From NCBI RefSeq assembly GCF_013393385.1, contig NZ_AP023239.1, positions 1,302,001 to 1,366,000 on the forward strand: 64,000 nucleotides of DNA, in the 5' to 3' direction. Made by a program: the position numbers and the translations under genes. The stretch comes from Paenibacillus sp. URB8-2. GTDB lineage: Bacteria > Bacillota > Bacilli > Paenibacillales > Paenibacillaceae. Below the pieces are notes generated by a model, which was given only the letters and a program-made list of their open reading frames with translations, did no database searches and was not told the DNA's origin. Below are positions 52,580 through 61,427 of the stretch, one piece after another (the first letter of the stretch is position 1; every line of letters starts with the position of its first letter).

Positions 52580-52594
52580 AAGTAAGCGTTCACA
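52580..52594 (+). promoter_or_regulatory. cre-like site upstream of the fruRKA operon
   Basis: AAGTAAGCGTTCACA matches the catabolite-responsive element consensus WTGNAANCGNWNNCA at all fixed positions but the second. It lies 110 bases before the fruR start, a sensible place for CcpA control. Confidence 0.55.
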
Positions 52595-52703
52595 AAATTG
52601 CAATATTTGCCTAAAAATTTTGAAGGTTTTTGAGGGAATATGAATAATAATGATTGTTTTTTGCTGAGGATATGTTACTATATGGTCAGTTGGAGGAATG
52701 TAA

Positions 52704-53450
52704 ATGCTTACGGAAGAACGCTGCGGATTGATAATACAGCGCTTACAAGAGAAGGGCGTCGTCAAGATACAGGAGCTTATGGATTTGCTCGAAGCTTCGG
52801 AATCGACGGTACGGCGGGATTTAATCGATCTTGAGAGCCGTAATTTGCTGAAGAGGGTACATGGCGGAGCATGTTTGCTGCCTCATAAAAGCCAGGAACC
52901 CGGCATGGATGAAAAAACATTCAAAAACATTCAGCCCAAAAATATCATCGCCCGGTTGGCCGCCAGCGAACTGCTCGATGGTGAATGTATTTATCTGGAT
53001 GCGGGAACAACTACGTTAGCCATGATTCCCCACATTAATGCCAAGGGCGTAACCGTCGTGACCAACGGCTTGTCGCATGTCGAAGCACTTGTAAGTAAGC
53101 GTATACCGAGTTATCTTCTCGGCGGCATGATGAAGAGCCACACCAAAGCCGTTATCGGAAGCATCGCACTTCAAAACATGGACAATTTTCGTTTCGATAA
53201 ATGCTTTTTGGGTACAAATGGCGTAGATGCGGAGTGGGGATATACGACACCTGACCCTGAGGAAGCGCTGATTAAGAGACGGGCCCATCAGTTATCCGGC
53301 AAAACTTACGTGCTTGCGGACTCCAGCAAATTCGGCGAGGTTGCTTTTGCCAAACTGTTCGATTTGTACGAGGCTACCGTGATCACGGATGCCGTTCCGG
53401 AATGGCTTCGCCAATCCATTGCAAGTAAAACCAAAATAATTGAGGGATGA
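52704..53450 (+). CDS. fruR: DeoR-family regulator of the fructose operon
   Basis: 248 residues. The N-terminal helix-turn-helix (GVVKIQELMDLLEASESTVR, RDLIDLESRNLLKRVHGGA) is followed by a DeoR sensor domain with the phosphosugar loop LDAGTTTLAMIP. GGAGG lies 9 bases before the ATG. It stands 3 bases before fruK, so it is the first gene of fruR-fruK-fruA, and it should respond to fructose 1-phosphate. Confidence 0.93.
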   Translation: MLTEERCGLIIQRLQEKGVVKIQELMDLLEASESTVRRDLIDLESRNLLKRVHGGACLLPHKSQEPGMDEKTFKNIQPKNIIARLAASELLDGECIYLDAGTTTLAMIPHINAKGVTVVTNGLSHVEALVSKRIPSYLLGGMMKSHTKAVIGSIALQNMDNFRFDKCFLGTNGVDAEWGYTTPDPEEALIKRRAHQLSGKTYVLADSSKFGEVAFAKLFDLYEATVITDAVPEWLRQSIASKTKIIEG

Positions 53451-53453
53451 ACG

Positions 53454-54365
53454 ATGATCTATACTGTGACGCTTAACCCTTCCATCGATTACATCGTGGA
53501 GGTTGAAGACCTGAAGCTTGGCGACTTGAACCGGATGAAGCGTGATTTGAAGCTTCCCGGCGGCAAAGGAATTAACGTATCCCGTGTGCTTGACCAGCTT
53601 GGGGTAGGGAATACGGCTCTGGGCTTTCTTGGAGGATTTACCGGCAGGTATATCGCGGACAAATTGCGTGAAGACTCGATCCAAAGCGATTTCGTATTCG
53701 TGGCGGATGATACCCGTATTAACATCAAGCTTAAACATGGAGACGAGACGGAGATTAACGGACTGGGGCCGGTCATTCGTGACGAGGAAGCCCAGCAGCT
53801 GCTGGATAAACTGTCCCATTTGCAGGAGAACGACATTGTCATTTTGTCCGGAAGCGCGCCTCCTTCTCTGGGAGGAGATTTCTATCAGAAGCTGATCCAG
53901 GCATGCGGGCAGTCCGGAGCGGAATTCGTCATCGACACCACCGGCAAGGCGCTGATGGACGCGCTGGTTCACAAACCGCTGCTGGTCAAACCGAATCATC
54001 ATGAACTCGCCGAACTGTACGGTGTTACGATTCACTCTGTGGAAGAGATCGTCACTTACGGCCGCAAGCTCCTGGAAGAGGGCGCAAAGAATGTGCTGAT
54101 TTCCATGGCAGGCGAGGGAGCTTTGCTTATTACCAAAAATGAGGTGTACCGCGCTACTGTACCGTCCGGGACGGTGAAGAATTCCGTAGGCGCGGGCGAT
54201 TCGATGATAGCCGGATTTGTCGGCACACTGTTCCTTACGGGAAATCCGATTGAAGCTTTCCGCACGGGAGTCGCGTCGGGAAGCGCTACCGCATTTTCGG
54301 ATGACCTGGCAACAAAGGAGGAGATCGAGCGGCTGCGTCCGCAGGTTGAGATTATAACCCTTTAA
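53454..54365 (+). CDS. fruK: 1-phosphofructokinase
   Basis: 303 residues of the PfkB family. N-terminal MIYTVTLNPSIDYIVEVEDL and LPGGKGINVSRVLDQLG, C-terminal signature VGAGDSMIAGFVGTLF with the catalytic Asp. It phosphorylates fructose 1-phosphate, the PTS product, to fructose 1,6-bisphosphate. Operon position between fruR and fruA supports the name. Confidence 0.95.
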   Translation: MIYTVTLNPSIDYIVEVEDLKLGDLNRMKRDLKLPGGKGINVSRVLDQLGVGNTALGFLGGFTGRYIADKLREDSIQSDFVFVADDTRINIKLKHGDETEINGLGPVIRDEEAQQLLDKLSHLQENDIVILSGSAPPSLGGDFYQKLIQACGQSGAEFVIDTTGKALMDALVHKPLLVKPNHHELAELYGVTIHSVEEIVTYGRKLLEEGAKNVLISMAGEGALLITKNEVYRATVPSGTVKNSVGAGDSMIAGFVGTLFLTGNPIEAFRTGVASGSATAFSDDLATKEEIERLRPQVEIITL

Positions 54366-54435
54366 TATGCAGGATCGTCAAAATGACAAAACGTGCAATA
54401 CGTTCATTTATGAATTTACGGGGAGTTGAACTTAA

Positions 54436-56400
54436 ATGAAAATTACAGATCTGATGATTAAAGAGACCATGGTCATGGACCTGAAAGCTACAACCAAGGA
54501 AGCTGCGATCGATGAACTGATTGCCAGCCTTGCCGAAAGCGGCCGCATCAACGATCAAGTGTTGTTTAAGGAAATGATTTTGAAGCGCGAAGGAGAGTCC
54601 AGCACCGGTATCGGCGGCGGGATTGCCATGCCACACGCGAAGACCAAAGCGGTCAATGAACCGACTGTCGTATTTGCCAAAAGCGCCAAAGGCGTGGACT
54701 ACGATACTCTGGACGGAGAGCCGGCGCATCTGTTCTTCATGATCGCCGCTCCTGAAGGCGCGGGCAACACGCACCTGCGTACGCTTGCCGCTCTTTCCCG
54801 GCTGCTGATCGATGCCGAATTCATCGACGAGCTGAAGAATACCCGGACACCGGATGAAGTGACGGCGCTCTTCGACGCCAAGCAGGCACAGCAGGAAGCG
54901 GCCAAACAAGCGGAAGAGGCCAAAAAAGCCCAAGCCGAACAACCGTCTGCAGCCGGAATGATCGTAGGCAACCCGAGCAACTTGGAAGCGTTTGTAGTCG
55001 CAGTTACCGCGTGTCCTACAGGCATTGCCCATACGTTCATGGCCGAAGACGCTCTTAAGAAGAAGGCCAAAGAACTCGGAATCAATATCCGCGTGGAAAC
55101 CAACGGTTCCGAGGGTGCGAAGAATGTGTTGACTCCCGACGAAATCCGGCGGGCAAGCGGTGTTATCGTAGCCGCCGACAAACAGGTGGAAATGGCCCGC
55201 TTTGACGGCAAACCGCTGCTGCAAAGACCGGTAAGCGACGGTATCCGCAAGTCGGAAGAGCTGATCCGCAAAGCGGCGGCCGGTGATGCTCCGATTTACC
55301 GCAACGACGGCAAGGCCGCTTCGGATGCGCCATCCGCGGGCAAGACCAGCGTCGGCAGCAAGATTTATAAAGATTTGATGAACGGCATCTCCCACATGCT
55401 GCCGTTTGTAGTCGGCGGAGGCATTTTGCTCGCAATCTCTTTCTTGTTTGAGCAAGTTGCAAGCGTAGATAATCCGATTGTCAAGCTTCTGCAGACCATC
55501 GGCGGCGGTGACGGAGCGTTCCACTTCCTGATTCCGATCCTGGCCGGCTTCATCGCAATGAGCATCGGTGACCGCCCGGCGCTGATGCCAGGTATGGTCG
55601 GCGGCTTTATGGCCGCAAGTTCCAATGCCGGTTTCCTTGGCGGTCTTGCCGCCGGTTTCCTGGCCGGTTATATCGTTATCGGCCTGCGCAAAGTGTTCGC
55701 CGGTCTGCCTAAGACGCTCGACGGTCTCAAACCGATTCTGCTGTACCCGGTATTCGGTCTTCTCGTTACCGGCGCCATTATGTTCTACCTGTTCGATCCG
55801 GTCTTTAGCTGGATCAATGCAGGTCTTATCAGCGGTCTGAACAACCTCGGAACCGGCAACGCCATTCTGCTTGGGCTGATTCTCGGCGGAATGATGGCAA
55901 TTGACATGGGCGGTCCCTTCAATAAAGCGGCTTACACGTTTGCTATTGGCGTCTTCACATCCAGCGGCAATACGAACGGTCTGATGATGGCGGCTGTTAT
56001 GGCCGGCGGTATGGTTCCTCCGCTTGCGATCGCATTGGCAACCACGTTCTTCAAGAATAAATTCACGGAAGATGAGCGCAAATCCGGTGTCACGAACTAT
56101 GTGCTTGGCCTGTCCTTCATTACCGAGGGCGCAATCCCGTTTGCGGCTGCTGACCCAATGCGCGTTCTGACTTCCTGTATCCTGGGTTCGGCTGTTGCCG
56201 GAGGATTGACTCAGCTGTGGCATATTAATATTCCGGCTCCGCACGGCGGCATTTTTGTAGCGGCGCTTGCAAACAACGCCCTGCTGTTCCTGCTGTCGGT
56301 TGCGATCGGTTCGGTTATCTCCGCTCTGGTGTTCGGATTGTGGAAGAAACCGCTCGAAGTGAAGCAAGTCGAAGTAAAAGCTGAACGCTCTATCGTTTAA
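54436..56400 (+). CDS. fruA: PTS fructose transporter subunit EIIABC
   Basis: 654 residues. EIIA at about 1-145 with phospho-His in IAMPHAKTKAVNE, EIIB at about 180-280 with phospho-Cys in TACPTGIAHTFMAEDALK, and EIIC membrane domain from about 310 with ten segments and FITEGAIPFAAADP. A Gln/Lys/Ala-rich linker joins EIIA and EIIB. It imports fructose as fructose 1-phosphate. 70 bases separate it from fruK. A clear terminator follows. Confidence 0.95.
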   Translation: MKITDLMIKETMVMDLKATTKEAAIDELIASLAESGRINDQVLFKEMILKREGESSTGIGGGIAMPHAKTKAVNEPTVVFAKSAKGVDYDTLDGEPAHLFFMIAAPEGAGNTHLRTLAALSRLLIDAEFIDELKNTRTPDEVTALFDAKQAQQEAAKQAEEAKKAQAEQPSAAGMIVGNPSNLEAFVVAVTACPTGIAHTFMAEDALKKKAKELGINIRVETNGSEGAKNVLTPDEIRRASGVIVAADKQVEMARFDGKPLLQRPVSDGIRKSEELIRKAAAGDAPIYRNDGKAASDAPSAGKTSVGSKIYKDLMNGISHMLPFVVGGGILLAISFLFEQVASVDNPIVKLLQTIGGGDGAFHFLIPILAGFIAMSIGDRPALMPGMVGGFMAASSNAGFLGGLAAGFLAGYIVIGLRKVFAGLPKTLDGLKPILLYPVFGLLVTGAIMFYLFDPVFSWINAGLISGLNNLGTGNAILLGLILGGMMAIDMGGPFNKAAYTFAIGVFTSSGNTNGLMMAAVMAGGMVPPLAIALATTFFKNKFTEDERKSGVTNYVLGLSFITEGAIPFAAADPMRVLTSCILGSAVAGGLTQLWHINIPAPHGGIFVAALANNALLFLLSVAIGSVISALVFGLWKKPLEVKQVEVKAERSIV

Positions 56401-56439
56401 CATAGGATCAGAATGAGGGAATTGGCTCTATAAAATAAC

Positions 56440-56466
56440 AACGGCCTGGAGATCCAGGCCGTTTTT
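56440..56466 (+). terminator. intrinsic terminator after fruA
   Basis: AACGGCCTGG and CCAGGCCGTT form a perfect 10-bp stem with a 4-base loop, followed by T bases. Confidence 0.88.
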
Positions 56467-56639
56467 TCGTGGAAATATCAGAAAGTATAAGCTTCGCGCT
56501 TATCCTTAACCTGATATTTTTACGAGAAACGGATGCCTTCCTCTTCCAGAGGACGGCGAAGCCGTTTCTTCTTAGCTGTATTAATTGACGGTTCCGTTAG
56601 GTGGATTCGCCACGCCATGTTTTGGAATAGGCCCATTTC

Positions 56640-57191
56640 TTACTGCTCCGCTTTCTTCCGGGCCCGGAACCTTCGGACCTTCATCAGGTTGCCGCAGGCT
56701 TTATCGTCGCAGTAGCGCTTGGAACGGTTGCGCGTATCGTCATAGTAGACCCAAAGACAGTCGGGATTGTCGCATATGCGAAATCTCGACTCTTCTTTTT
56801 CCGCCAGAGCCGAGGCAAAAGAGGCGGCGATTTCCGCCATCACCTGCTCCCAATCGGCCCGCAGCGGCAGCAGCGCCACCTTAATCCGTCCTTCTTCGTC
56901 CGTAGCCGCCCGCCGCATCACAGGTCCAGCAGCCATGTAGGGGTTCAAGCGCTCCGGCAGCAGAGCAGGCTCTTTCCCATCCACAATTTCCCGGACCGCA
57001 TCAAAAAGACAGCCGCGCAGCTTCTTGAGCTCATGCAATTGTGCGGAGTCCGGGTCGGGGATGGCAGGCAGTCCATGGGCGGAAAGCCAGGACGTAAGCC
57101 ACTCTGAATCTTCCAGACGGTCCCGGTCTTTGGTCTTGTCTCCGGTTCTCCAATCCCGCCAGTAGCTGTTAATAAAATCATCCCACAGCAT
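56640..57191 (-). CDS. ABATE/CGNR zinc-finger protein
   Basis: 183 residues. The N-terminal ABATE (stress-response) region covers about 1-130. The C-terminal zinc finger reads RICDNPDCLWVYYDDTRNRS, then the family-defining C..ACGN pattern in YCDDKACGNLMKVRRFRARK. Such proteins are probably DNA-binding regulators. It is divergent from a DinB gene, and GTTAC-type palindromes lie between. It may control that DinB gene and itself. Confidence 0.85.
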   Translation of the reverse strand: MLWDDFINSYWRDWRTGDKTKDRDRLEDSEWLTSWLSAHGLPAIPDPDSAQLHELKKLRGCLFDAVREIVDGKEPALLPERLNPYMAAGPVMRRAATDEEGRIKVALLPLRADWEQVMAEIAASFASALAEKEESRFRICDNPDCLWVYYDDTRNRSKRYCDDKACGNLMKVRRFRARKKAEQ

Positions 57192-57213
57192 AATCTATCC
57201 TTCCTTTCATACA

Positions 57214-57226
57214 GTTACATTGTAAC
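57214..57226. promoter_or_regulatory. GTTACA palindrome between ABATE and DinB genes
   Basis: GTTACA-T-TGTAAC is a perfect palindrome 23 bases before the ABATE start. GTTAC half-sites recur at about 57246 and 57314, the latter near the DinB start, so one regulator could control both promoters. Confidence 0.5.
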
Positions 57227-57340
57227 AGTTAAAACTAAGTTTTGCTAGTTACTTGAACTGCGATCCATATTATGCTACATTTTTGATGTAACCATTGTTA
57301 TCGTTATAGATAGTTACAATGCACATTGAGGAGGCTTTAC

Positions 57341-57835
57341 ATGCAAAACAAAATTAGTGAGGTTCTGCTCCAAAACTGGGATTATGCGATGGATCAGGAG
57401 GACTGGGCGCCGCCGCTGAGGGATGCGCTGGATGGCGTTAACAGCGAACAGGCGCTATGGAAGCCGCAGGGAGAAGCCGCCAACTCGATTTGGGAGACGG
57501 TCAATCATCTCACTTATTATAAGGACCGGCTGCTGCGGAAGCTGAAGGGTCTGCCCAAGCTGCCAAATTTGGAGAGCAACGACGCTACGTTTACGGTGTC
57601 GGAAAGCGGTGAAGAAGCTTGGGGGCAGGCTGTTTCCCGCCTCAAAAAAACCCATGCCGATCTGCGTGAAGTTATCGAGGCGCTGGGGGAAGGTGCGTAC
57701 GATTGGGGAGGCTCGGGGCATGCTCCCGGAGAGGAGGTCATGAGCCTTATCCTGCATGATGCCTATCATACGGGACAAATTGTGCTGGTCCGCAAGCTGC
57801 AGGGCTCCTGGCCGTCCAAACGAAGCTTCGGTTAG
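57341..57835 (+). CDS. DinB-family putative metalloenzyme
   Basis: 164 residues from ATG 57341 (GAGGAGG 8 bases upstream). Four-helix-bundle DinB features: ANSIWETVNHLTYYKDRLLR (first His) and LILHDAYHTGQIVLVRKLQG (last two His). It is related in fold to the protein at 25399-25887. Function is probably a thiol- or metal-dependent transferase, or unknown. It is divergent from the ABATE regulator. Confidence 0.82.
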   Translation: MQNKISEVLLQNWDYAMDQEDWAPPLRDALDGVNSEQALWKPQGEAANSIWETVNHLTYYKDRLLRKLKGLPKLPNLESNDATFTVSESGEEAWGQAVSRLKKTHADLREVIEALGEGAYDWGGSGHAPGEEVMSLILHDAYHTGQIVLVRKLQGSWPSKRSFG

Positions 57836-57996
57836 ACAACCAAGTAGGCCGCCTATATTATTATTTTCTTCGGATTTCTGTATTTCCTGGTCCGATATGT
57901 ATTCCCGAAATTCTGATTGCTTCCTTAAGCTGGGCAAAACAAAATCCATCCCTTTAGAGAAGAGATGGATCTGATCTGAATTTAGGGCATTCATAA

Positions 57997-58017
57997 GGCT
58001 TGCCGGCACGGCAAACC
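57997..58017 (-). terminator. hairpin downstream of cmpA
   Basis: GGCTTGCCG and CGGCAAACC form a stem with a 3-base loop. It lies 47 bases after the cmpA stop on the minus strand, without a long T-run. Confidence 0.35.
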
Positions 58018-58063
58018 GGTAACGGCTCTTAGACAGCTCGGCGCCAAACCGGACGGACTGAGC

Positions 58064-58180
58064 TTAACGCTTGACTGCGGAATCCCGGTAGAAGAACCAG
58101 CATTCGTTCAGCAGCTTGATTTGTCGCCGGTCTTTTTTGTAATAAGCTTTCATCAGCTGATGGCTGAGCCACTGCGGCAA
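58064..58180 (-). CDS. cmpA: cortex morphogenetic protein CmpA
   Basis: 38 residues from TTG 58180 with GAGGAGGGG 5 bases upstream. The sequence MPQWLSHQLMKAYYKKDRRQ followed by IKLLNECWFFYRDSAVKR matches the 37-residue CmpA of B. subtilis (MPNWLKKQM..., QIKLLNQCWYFYR). CmpA takes part in spore cortex assembly control and SpoIVA quality control. In B. subtilis it sits between tex (ydcI) and ydcK; here the SprT-like gene follows about 600 bases on. Confidence 0.9.
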   Translation of the reverse strand: MPQWLSHQLMKAYYKKDRRQIKLLNECWFFYRDSAVKR

Positions 58181-58293
58181 GGGAACCCCTCCTCTGCGTG
58201 CTTAGGTATGTTAACATATGTGAGGAGTTGGGCAATGGTGCGCCTCAAGCCGAAGATGAATGCTGCCGCGTTCCGGCTGCCGGGAAGTCTTTT

Positions 58294-58650
58294 TCACAAT
58301 ATAAGATTTTCTTCTTCATACCACTGCTCAAGCTGCGCCTGCAGCGCCCGGATTTCCGTCAGCAGGGAAATAAGCGGATAGTTCTGCTCCTGAATGGAGG
58401 CGAAAGCCCGCTCCAGCCGGTTGATATAATCGAGTCCGGATTCCAGCGAATACTGCTCGCGAAGCAGCTCCAGGGAATCGCATTCAGCCACCGCAAGCGG
58501 CAGATCGGGCACATTCTCGGCCGTCAGCTTGTCGATCTCCTTATTCAGTCTAAGATTGAGCGCACTGAGCTGATACGCGTAATCCTCCGGCATTTCCACG
58601 AATTGAAGCTCCTGATTTTGCTGCAAAATTACATACCGCATTTTCGGCAT
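58294..58650 (-). CDS. conserved hypothetical protein, helical
   Basis: 118 residues from ATG 58650 (GGAGGGAG 8 bases upstream; another ATG at 58656 is too close). Acidic and mainly helical, with heptad-like stretches (LSALNLRLNKEIDKLTAENV, RLERAFASIQEQNYPLISLL, RALQAQLEQWYEEENLIL) that suggest coiled coil. No membrane segment or known domain. It ends 114 bases before cmpA on the same strand. Confidence 0.7.
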   Translation of the reverse strand: MPKMRYVILQQNQELQFVEMPEDYAYQLSALNLRLNKEIDKLTAENVPDLPLAVAECDSLELLREQYSLESGLDYINRLERAFASIQEQNYPLISLLTEIRALQAQLEQWYEEENLIL

Positions 58651-58768
58651 AGTCATTCTCCCTCCGTCCTTGTCTTCCTTCTTGAAGTGTAGCGTATGCG
58701 CAAGTTACAATTCAAGTACAGATTGCAGCAAGCGCCGAGCGCGTTAAAGAAACGGAGCCGCCAAAATC

Positions 58769-59263
58769 ATGAGCATGACCAACGAAGAACTGCAGCGCTG
58801 GATTGAGCGGGTGTCGCGGGAAAGCTTCGGATTGCCTTTTCGCCATAAAGCGTCGTTTAACGGCAGGCTGTCCTCCACGGGAGGACGCTATTTTATGAAG
58901 AGTCATAACATAGAGATCAATCCCCACCAGCTTGCGGCGTACGGACCAGAAGAAACGGAGAAGATCATCAAGCATGAACTCTGCCACTACCATCTCCATC
59001 TGGCAAAAAGAGGGTACCGGCACCGCGACGCCGACTTCAAGGCGCTGCTCGCCCGGGTGGGAGGAAGCCGGTACTGTCAGAACCTTCCCGGAGCGAAGGC
59101 GAGAAAGCCGCTGCCTTACCGCTACAAGCTTATTTGCAAGCAGTGCAGCACGGAGTATCTCCGCAAGCGCAAGGTGAATCCGCAGCGCTACCGCTGCGGG
59201 AATTGCGCCGGACCGCTCCAGCTTGCGGCTATTGAAGGTGCCGAGCCTAAAGGGAAGCAATAG
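58769..59263 (+). CDS. SprT-like zinc metalloprotease (YdcK-like)
   Basis: 164 residues. The active site HELCHYHLHL (HExxH) appears near residue 70, and a C-terminal zinc ribbon has ICKQCSTEY ... RYRCGNCAGPL. This is the SprT family as in B. subtilis YdcK. ATG 58769 or 58775 may be the start; no strong site is visible. It follows the cmpA region as ydcK does in Bacillus. Confidence 0.87.
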   Translation: MSMTNEELQRWIERVSRESFGLPFRHKASFNGRLSSTGGRYFMKSHNIEINPHQLAAYGPEETEKIIKHELCHYHLHLAKRGYRHRDADFKALLARVGGSRYCQNLPGAKARKPLPYRYKLICKQCSTEYLRKRKVNPQRYRCGNCAGPLQLAAIEGAEPKGKQ

Positions 59264-59310
59264 GGGAGGGAGCAGGAACCGTCAGTCGACAGGCGAGTTA
59301 ACGCCGCTGC

Positions 59311-59742
59311 CTATTTGATCTGGCCGATGGCGAGGCTTACCTTATAGTTGCCATACTTGAGCAGCCGGTCGAGCAGAGCGTTAAGCCGTTCCGGACTTTG
59401 CGTGCGCGCCCTCATCCAATAACAGCCCTCGCCGCTGACACGGTGAGCCTCTTCAATCTCTTCCTCGGCTTCAACGAACTGCAGGAATGTCCGGTGGGCG
59501 CCGCCTGAATTTAAGAATACGGTTATCAAGGCGTGTACGTGAAGTCCCAGCTTTTCCGGATTCCAACCGACCGAATATCCCGTAATGACGCCCAGTTCCC
59601 GCAGCCTGCGAATACGCGCCCCCACAGCCTGCCCCGTCATATGAACCGTCATGCCGATCTCCTTATGGCTAAGTGTGGAGTCGTGTATCAGCTGCCGCAG
59701 AATGAGCAGATCGGTCTCGTCTATATGCTCTTGGCCCATCAT
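59311..59742 (-). CDS. Lrp/AsnC family transcriptional regulator
   Basis: 143 residues from ATG 59742 (AAGGAA 7 bases upstream). The helix-turn-helix has DLLILRQLIHDSTLSHKEIG and VGARIRRLRELGVITGYSVG. The RAM ligand domain follows (HALITVFLNSGGAHRTFLQF). Likely a cytosolic amino acid-responsive regulator. Divergent from the MBL-fold gene, so these may be linked. Confidence 0.87.
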   Translation of the reverse strand: MMGQEHIDETDLLILRQLIHDSTLSHKEIGMTVHMTGQAVGARIRRLRELGVITGYSVGWNPEKLGLHVHALITVFLNSGGAHRTFLQFVEAEEEIEEAHRVSGEGCYWMRARTQSPERLNALLDRLLKYGNYKVSLAIGQIK

Positions 59743-59868
59743 CAATGAATTCCTTTCTGTATGAAAATAAATCCGGATTAATCCTTTCACCGGATGATGT
59801 ACTCCAAACCATGAGGAAAATTATACTTAATTGTAGCAGAACTCATGGAAAAGAAGGAGTGCATCCCT

Positions 59869-60621
59869 ATGAAGCTTCAATTGATAAGAAATGCGTCACT
59901 TTGGCTGGAATACGGGGGATCGACCTTTTTGATCGATCCGATGCTCGGTGGACAAGGCTCATATCCGCCGATCATGAAAAGTGGCAATGACCGGAGAAAT
60001 CCGCTCGTCGATCTTCCCGGCCCGGTGGGAGGGTGGCTAAAACCGGACGCCGTAATCGTGACCCATCTTCACAATGACCATTGGGACCCCGCGGCGGCGT
60101 CTCTGCTTCCCAAAGACGTCCCGCTGTTCTGCCAGCACGAGGACGGGGAAGCGGTCGCTTCTCAAGGCTTTACCGCAGCAGTTTCTATTGAGCATGAGGC
60201 GGAATTCCGGGGTGTGAGGGTGACTCGGACCGGAGGGAGACATGGCACCGGAATCATCGGACGGCAGATGGGCCCGGTATCCGGCTTTGTATTCCGTGCG
60301 CCTGATGAGCCTGTGCTCTATGTCGCCGGAGATACGATCTGGTGCGAAGAGGTGCGGGAGGCGCTTGACTCGCATCGGCCGGAAGTTGCAGTCGTAAATG
60401 CGGGCGAAGCGAGGTTTGCTGTTGGGTGTCCCATTACCATGAGCGAACAAGATATCGTGCATTTATGCGGCCATGCTCCCGGAACGAAAGTGGTAGCCGT
60501 CCACATGGATGCGATTAACCACTGTCTGCTAACCAGGGATAAACTTCGGGAAAGGCTCGAACAGAAAGGGTTGCTCGGCGGCGTGCTCATTCCATCGGAC
60601 GGAGAGCAGCTTCATTTTTAA
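59869..60621 (+). CDS. MBL-fold metallo-hydrolase
   Basis: 250 residues from ATG 59869 (AAGGAG 9 bases upstream); a longer reading to 59845 is less supported. Metal ligands: VTHLHNDHWDPAAA (HxHxDH), His in GGRHGTG, Asp in YVAGDTIW and a late His in VVAVHMDAINHC. It resembles UlaG/RomA-like hydrolases. Cytosolic; substrate unknown. Confidence 0.88.
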   Translation: MKLQLIRNASLWLEYGGSTFLIDPMLGGQGSYPPIMKSGNDRRNPLVDLPGPVGGWLKPDAVIVTHLHNDHWDPAAASLLPKDVPLFCQHEDGEAVASQGFTAAVSIEHEAEFRGVRVTRTGGRHGTGIIGRQMGPVSGFVFRAPDEPVLYVAGDTIWCEEVREALDSHRPEVAVVNAGEARFAVGCPITMSEQDIVHLCGHAPGTKVVAVHMDAINHCLLTRDKLRERLEQKGLLGGVLIPSDGEQLHF

Positions 60622-60660
60622 GCAGCCTTCGTAAGCGATTTCCCAGGTTTTCCCCCGCTC

Positions 60661-60692
60661 TTGACTGTAGTGTGAAATCGTGATAAATTATG
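60661..60692 (+). promoter_or_regulatory. tRNA operon promoter
   Basis: TTGACT (-35) at 60661 with a -10-like TAAATT about 17 bases on, upstream of the tRNA-Asn gene. Confidence 0.55.
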
Positions 60693-60712
60693 TCTTGTTC
60701 ACATTAAAATGT

Positions 60713-60788
60713 TCCCTGATAGCTCAGTTGGTAGAGCACTCGACTGTTAATCGAGTTGTCACAGGTTCGAGTCCTGTTCGGGGAGCCA
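60713..60788 (+). tRNA. tRNA-Asn (anticodon GTT)
   Basis: 76 bases with acceptor TCCCTGA/TCGGGGA, D arm GCTCAGTTGGTAGAGC, anticodon loop CTGTTAA in the stem TCGA/TCGA, T arm ACAGGTTCGAGTCCTGT and an encoded CCA. Confidence 0.96.
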
Positions 60789-60795
60789 TTTTCTT

Positions 60796-60887
60796 GGAGA
60801 GATACCCAAGTGGCTATAAGGGGACCCTCTGCTAAGGGGTTAGACTGCGTAAGCGGTGCGAGGGTTCGAATCCCTCTCTCTCCGCCA
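60796..60887 (+). tRNA. tRNA-Ser (anticodon GCT)
   Basis: 92 bases with a long variable arm. Acceptor GGAGAGA/TCTCTCC, anticodon loop CTGCTAA between CCCT/AGGG, T arm with GGTTCGAATCC and encoded CCA. It is 7 bases after tRNA-Asn, so both are co-transcribed. Confidence 0.96.
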
Positions 60888-60957
60888 TATTTCATCTGAA
60901 ATGTGCGGCTGTTTTAAACTTGGCAGGTTTGATGAACACGATACATATATAATAGAA

Positions 60958-60986
60958 GAAAGAGTTCCCGAGAGGGGGCTTTTTTT
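60958..60986 (+). terminator. terminator of the tRNA pair
   Basis: AGTTCCC-GAGA-GGGGGCT (G-T pairs allowed) followed by seven T bases. Confidence 0.8.
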
Positions 60987-61402
60987 GTTCTCAAGCGGCT
61001 TTCAAGCATAACGAGAGAAGAATCAAGCATATTTCACCTTTTTTAAAGGAAGGGTCATCGAAAAATGTGATGAATTAACTCTTTAATAATTTGAAGGAAT
61101 AGTGCTTTAAAGAGAGAAATGTTATATTAAATGCTACAAAATAAAGCTTTATATTCGTTTAGGGAAAAAATTCCACGTTCGGCCCACATTGATTTATCTC
61201 CGTTTTTCTCCATAATGCTCTGCTTTTCTAATAAATTGTTACACTATATAACACAAAGTTTACATTTAAAGTTGCCAAACATCACATTGAATTTCGAAAT
61301 TTCTTGGAATGCACCAAAATCTTAGTGACGAAAAAAAGGACATATGTTAATATAGGTAACATCATTAAAAAGAAAGAATGTAAGAGAGAAGAGGGATTGA
61401 CG
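60987..61402. other. AT-rich intergenic stretch upstream of the liv operon
   Basis: No gene supported. A palindrome AATTTCGAAATT (61290-61301) with flanking G/C extends to GAATTTCGAAATTTC. CodY boxes have a similar AATTTTC/GAAAATT form but wider spacing, so CodY control of the liv operon is only a possibility. Confidence 0.4.
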
Positions 61403-61427
61403 ATGAAAAAGGGAAAAGGGGATGGCG

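Noticed and set aside
54352..56403. 683-codon open frame on the minus strand opposite fruA
   Set aside because: It mirrors the full length of a clear EIIABC gene, has no family features and is rich in residues expected from antisense reading of GC-biased codons.
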